Source of the DNA: Protostelium mycophagum
Taxonomy: Eukaryota > Evosea > Variosea > Protosteliida > Protosteliaceae
Assembly: GCA_002081555.1 (NCBI GenBank)
Contig: MZNV01002492.1
Span: forward strand, 1 to 23,437
DNA: 23,437 bases
Reading direction: 5' to 3'
A program made the position numbers and the translations under genes. Below are positions 19,517 through 23,437 of the stretch, in pieces (position 1 is the stretch's first letter; the number at the start of each line of letters is the position of its first letter). The notes below the pieces were generated by a model. That model had not been told where the DNA came from. It was given only the letters and a program-made list of their open reading frames with translations, and ran no database searches.

Positions 19517-22500
19517 ATGAAGGTGAGATTCTTCTCCAGATCCAGAATCTGACCTCTTAGTTCTTTGCATTGTCTCTGGTTTTTGGTATCATCGCTGTTG
19601 CTGCCAGCGCAGATGATCAAGACATCATAAAGACGATTGCTTCAAGAGCTAACAGTATTTGGACAGCGAACAGTGGCACCACAAAATGGTATCCGATGAA
19701 TGACATACTTTCTCTTCTGAACAGAAAGGTTATCCACTCTCGCTCAAGATGGACACTTTACAGACGTAGATTATCTTTCAGGTTGCGATGCCCGGAAGGC
19801 CTCGTGGCCAGCTCTGGCCCATTGGACACGCTTGAGTAGGCGTTGTAATCTTGAACATCTTGGCTGATCATCAACAGGTGCCTTGACGAGAGCTTGGGAT
19901 AAGAGCAGGGACGACAACCTCTTAGCCTCCATTAGGTGAGTGTTGTCCACTATTTAGCTGAGCGACACCAGATCTGCGATGAATTATTGGTTCATAAATG
20001 ATTTCACCAATATGAATTGTGTGGACCAAGGAGGCAATGACCTCTGTCCTTGTAGTACTCCTGGATTTTGGAACAGAAACTGGTTTGATCAGGTGATGCC
20101 TTCTAATCAAAGATGTACAGCACCTGTTCATCTCTTCTTCTGGTATTCATGTCATGATGATCTGATTGATCTCATCTAATCGCGACATCCCTCGGAAATG
20201 TCACGAAATAACTCATATCATCGCAGGTCATCGCGGTTCCCGAGAACAGCGGACCCATATGTTTATTGTTGCAATCCAACGGCGTACAATTGACACAGAG
20301 AGAACTCAATTCTTGTTCGTCTTTATTGCACAGATCTTTTATTCAAGTGAGTCACCCTGTTTTATTTAGATATTCGTGATGTGTTCATGACTAGACAGTA
20401 CAAATTTTATATATATATATTTTCATATTTTTATTATTATTTTTATATTTTATATTCTTTTCTATTGATATTTTTATATTTTTATATTTTTTCAATTTTT
20501 ATAATATAAAATGTGTGTACGAAAAAAATATAAAAATACCAAAATAAAGCTTACTTCTGACAAAAAGTACAAAATTTGACGACAAAAGGTGGCAAAATGG
20601 ACTGGTGCGAATCTCTTGGACATCTCCAGCGTAGGATTACACTTGGGCTTGATCCAGTCTAATATTACGACGGTCTACAACGCGTTCAGTTTCGCATATA
20701 AGGGTCTATTTTTATCACCTGGAAATGTAGATGGTGTCAAAGCTGACGGATCTTTTTTCCAACACAGTGAGTTTTCTGAAAAAACTCACTGAAAATTCAC
20801 TGAAAATTATAGACACAATTCTGTACAGTGCGGACTACGGACAGGTCGACAATTTTGAACATCTACAACGATTGCGTTTTTATTTCACGAAATTTCACTG
20901 ATTTTTCCAGGTCTTCATGGGTGACGTGCTCAATTTTCTGATAATGGGTCGAGGTTTCAAAAATTTAGAACCCACCTCCTCCCAACAATCCGCGGTGATG
21001 TCATTTATTTCTGGTTTTGAGTGGATGATCTACAACAACTCCGCCTGGGACATCTCCTCCAGTGGCAGAATGGTGTCCATGAGCGTGTGGCCCCTTCTCC
21101 TCACCCCCGACAGTATCAGGTACCCGAATTTTCACGGAATTTTCATGGAATTTTCACCCATCTTCATCCTGAAGAAAAATATCTGTTGTGGGAATTGATT
21201 TCATGGTTTCATTCGAGTGTGAAGGGTTTGACAGGTCTGCAACACAAGGATGGGCCCAGAGCGATGTGGCAGATGCCGTTGCTAAGAGGATGTCTGCATC
21301 TGGGGGTGTAAACCCCGGACAGCTGGTTGGAAATCGGATGTTTTGGCAGTCAGATTACATGGTGCACAGAGGTCCTCAGTTCATCATCACTCTGAAGGTA
21401 ATCGCGTTGTAGATGATCGAATAAGATTTGTCAAATGAGAATTCTCACCCTTCAAAAAACAATTCTGATATCGAGATTTTTAAAATGAAGAAATTGGCGG
21501 GAAGCAGTGTTTTTAATGATTGTAGATGTACTCGTCCAGAGTGACAAACAACGAATGTATCAACGGACAGAACCTCAAGGGAGTCCACGGTAGTGACGGC
21601 GTCCTCTTAACGTACACTAATGGAGAGAGTTACGTGAACCTTCCCGCCGTCTGGGACTGGTACGACCTCCCAGGTGAGTTTTAGGACCTTCTTGCCATCT
21701 CTTGCCAATCTACAACGAGACATCTTTTCATCTGTCATAGGTGTCACGGTGGACCCCGGGACCCACCAATTGACATGTGACAAGACACGTTTTCTGTCAC
21801 CAAAAAAATTTGTGGGCGGAGTTTCAGACGGAGTTTCAGGGGTTGCAGCGATGGATTTTGTGAACCCAATCAACGGTGAATTGACTTGGAAAAAATCTTG
21901 GTTCTTTTTTAAGGATAGGTCAGTTGTAAACACGATTGTAGATGTAATATCATACTTTTTAACCCAATTTTCTGCTCAAGTATATTCAGTTATGCAGTCA
22001 TCGCCTTCGACGTGAACCAAAGTGCCGGAAGCAAAGTCGATCACGTGATCGATTTCCGCGCCTTAAACGGACCTGTGAACTCCCCCTCCGGAGTTATCAC
22101 CGGAGTTTCATCTGGCCAGGTCAGTCTACAACTCTTGTTAAAAAAATTGTTTCGATAGAAATTGCCCCAGACTTTTGACCCTCTACAACACGGCAGGTCC
22201 CTTCTTGGCTACATCATGATGACGTTGGATACTTTTTTCCCGCCAATGAGTCTTTGAAATTATCATTGTCTACATCGAGCCTGTCTGGAAATTGGAATCA
22301 TATTGGGATATTGCAGCAGCAAGTCGATATGCCAGCTTTCAAGGTAGTCATCCACTTGATCCTATTGTCTCAATTATTTAGGCCGTTCTACAATCGACCA
22401 ACGAAACATCTCCCGTGGTATTTGTGGCAGTGCCAGGTGTCAGCTTTGTAAATTTCAAGAAAACTTCACCACTTCAGGTAATTTCTTGGATTTTCTTTGA

Positions 22501-22971
22501 AACTTCTCACCCTGCAAGGTGTTGAAATCTGGAAGCAACGTACAAGCTGTACAACACCCCGGTCTCAAAGTCTTCTCTGCAGCCTTTTGGAAGAAGGGAG
22601 CGAGTGTCATGGTGACACCTCTGGGTTTGAAAATGACACCCAGTGCTCCATCATTAGTCGTCATCGATTATTCTGAGCCAAACATCAAAGTGGGATCTTC
22701 TAATCATTTCAGTATCCCAAAAGCTTGAACACTCATCAACATTAGGTCACAATTTCGATACCAACACAAGACCAGACCCTCTACACTCTGAACCTCAGCG
22801 GTAAAGTCAATTGTGCCAGTGGCTCCTCTGACGCAAAGTGAGAGAAAAGTGTGTTTGGAAATAACCATTGAACTGGTCAGGTGTTCTACAACAAACCAGG
22901 GTGTGGCGTTGGTGTTCAATATTCCAACTGGGGATTTTGCAGGAGCTTCTTACACTAGTTACATCGAGTGA
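19517..22971 (+). CDS. secreted polysaccharide lyase family 8 (hyaluronate/chondroitin/xanthan lyase type)
   Basis: Eighteen exons, 724 aa: 19517-19522, 19561-19688, 19729-19835, 19878-19935, 19972-20092, 20227-20346, 20589-20766, 20813-20844, 20911-21119, 21235-21397, 21526-21673, 21741-21918, 21990-22119, 22197-22343, 22382-22477, 22519-22689, 22746-22837, 22881-22971. Signal peptide MKFFALSLVFGIIAVAASA. Family landmarks run in order: DVDYLSGCDARKASWP, AWDKSRDDNLLASIR, the aromatic patch RNWFD (residues 135-139), TGANLLD (catalytic Asn188), DGSFFQH (His239), YSADYGQ (Tyr248, nine after His as in S. pneumoniae hyaluronate lyase) and GRMVS (Arg303), then the beta-sandwich domains with MYSSRVTNNECIN and WDWYDLPG. 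It should cleave acidic polysaccharides by beta-elimination outside the cell, for feeding or matrix remodelling; the substrate cannot be told. Its first exon is only two codons. Confidence 0.92.
20347..20588 (+). other. long AT-rich intron of the PL8 gene
   Basis: At 242 nt this is the longest intron in the gene; the others run from 36 to 134 nt. Bases 20398-20530 are almost pure A/T with TATA and T-run microrepeats. No coding or RNA structure is evident. Confidence 0.6.
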
Positions 22972-23010
22972 TAAACATATTATACGACTGGATTTTTGCA
23001 GGCAACATCT

Positions 23011-23082
23011 GGTTCTATAGTGTAGTGGTTAGCACGGCAGGTTTTGACCCTGCAGACCCCGGTTCGAACCCGGGTAGGACCT
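23011..23082 (+). tRNA. tRNA-Gln (anticodon UUG), second copy
   Basis: A 72-nt cloverleaf with acceptor GGTTCTA/TAGGACC, anticodon loop TTTTGAC (anticodon TTG) and T-arm GGTTCGAACC. A run of six T follows at 23086-23091. It starts 39 nt after the PL8 stop codon and is base-for-base identical to the intron copy at 8752-8823. Confidence 0.97.
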
Positions 23083-23188
23083 TACTTTTTTATTGTTGGA
23101 GGTTCAATCTGACCAACAAACCCTACCTGAATCTTTTAAGAGGAGCACGGACGATTTGTATCAAGATCCCTACCTTTGAGAGCGGAAT

Positions 23189-23437
23189 TCATCCTTCTTT
23201 CTGTTTTATTGTGCTATCTAAGTCACAGGAGAGTGCATCTCCGAGTTGTTCAAATGACCCAATTCCATCTGAAATTGGTGCAACTTCACAAATAAAGTGG
23301 CTTTCCTCAAGGTTGTCTTATTTTGGCAGTACTTTGAGACCTGCCTCGTTGTAGATAAAGTTATTCTAAAAATGATATTATTTTCTCGTGCACAAGACAC
23401 GTAAGACCCTAACTCAGCCTTGAGAACACAGCTAATA
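23189..23437 (-). CDS. probable 3' end of an unrecognised gene running off the right edge
   Basis: On the minus strand a frame ends at TGA (23191-23189) and codes for NLEESHFICEVAPISDGIGS, then FEQLGDALSCDLDSTIKQKEG. This is compositionally protein-like, but it is short and I recognise no family. The upstream part of this frame is closed by a TAA, which an AAG acceptor near 23305 would remove, so an intron probably lies to its right. The donor is not certain and may be outside the window. An alternative frame across the same bases is open for 60 codons. Confidence 0.35.

Noticed and set aside
19681-19740. apparent frame change near the start of the PL8 gene
   Set aside because: A 40-nt intron (19689-19728) restores the family sequence TTKWLSTLAQDGHFTDVDY.

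Overview
This window is nuclear DNA from an intron-rich, gene-dense unicellular eukaryote. The evidence is spliceosomal GT-AG introns (mostly 35-120 nt), AATAAA signals at several gene ends, Pol III tRNA genes with internal promoters, and an FG-repeat nucleoporin. Lineage cannot be fixed from the sequence; a free-living amoebozoan-type protist is my best guess, held loosely. I spliced the gene models by hand. Each main model stays open from ATG to stop with all intron phases matching, which is the main internal check on them.

Layout, left to right. 1-587: a weak short plus-strand candidate and flank. 588-3508 (-): a secreted or surface protein with signal peptide, long Ser/Thr hexapeptide stalk, Cys-rich module and a Hint (hedgehog/intein-type) domain. 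4065-4146 (+): tRNA-Leu(AAG). 4260-6013 (-): an SLC10A7-like transporter. 6254-16714 (-): a 32-exon gene for a nucleoporin of about 2,566 aa, with a Nup358/RanBP2-like helical N-terminus, FG repeats, acidic and Lys/Glu repeats, and two C-terminal RanBP2-type zinc fingers; a tRNA-Gln(UUG) sits inside one of its introns. 17100-17685 (+): universal stress protein. 17968-19319 (-): peptidyl-tRNA hydrolase (Pth1 family). 19517-22971 (+): an 18-exon secreted polysaccharide lyase of family PL8 with its catalytic residues in place. 23011-23082 (+): a second, identical tRNA-Gln. 23189 to the right edge (-): probably the 3' end of another gene.

The genes are not an operon. They mix housekeeping functions (nuclear pore, tRNA supply, peptidyl-tRNA recycling, stress response) with surface and feeding functions (lyase, mucin-Hint protein). 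Two gene pairs are divergent with short shared upstream regions (nucleoporin/USP, Pth/PL8) and one is convergent (USP/Pth).

The most unusual signals are: an octamer TCTACAAC (reverse GTTGTAGA) present in dozens of copies, both as the favoured Ser-Thr-Thr codon string and inside introns, where its reverse orientation often forms the 3' splice site; the mucin-Hint architecture; the Nup358-like protein ending in zinc fingers; and an intron-nested tRNA gene with an identical copy 14 kb away.
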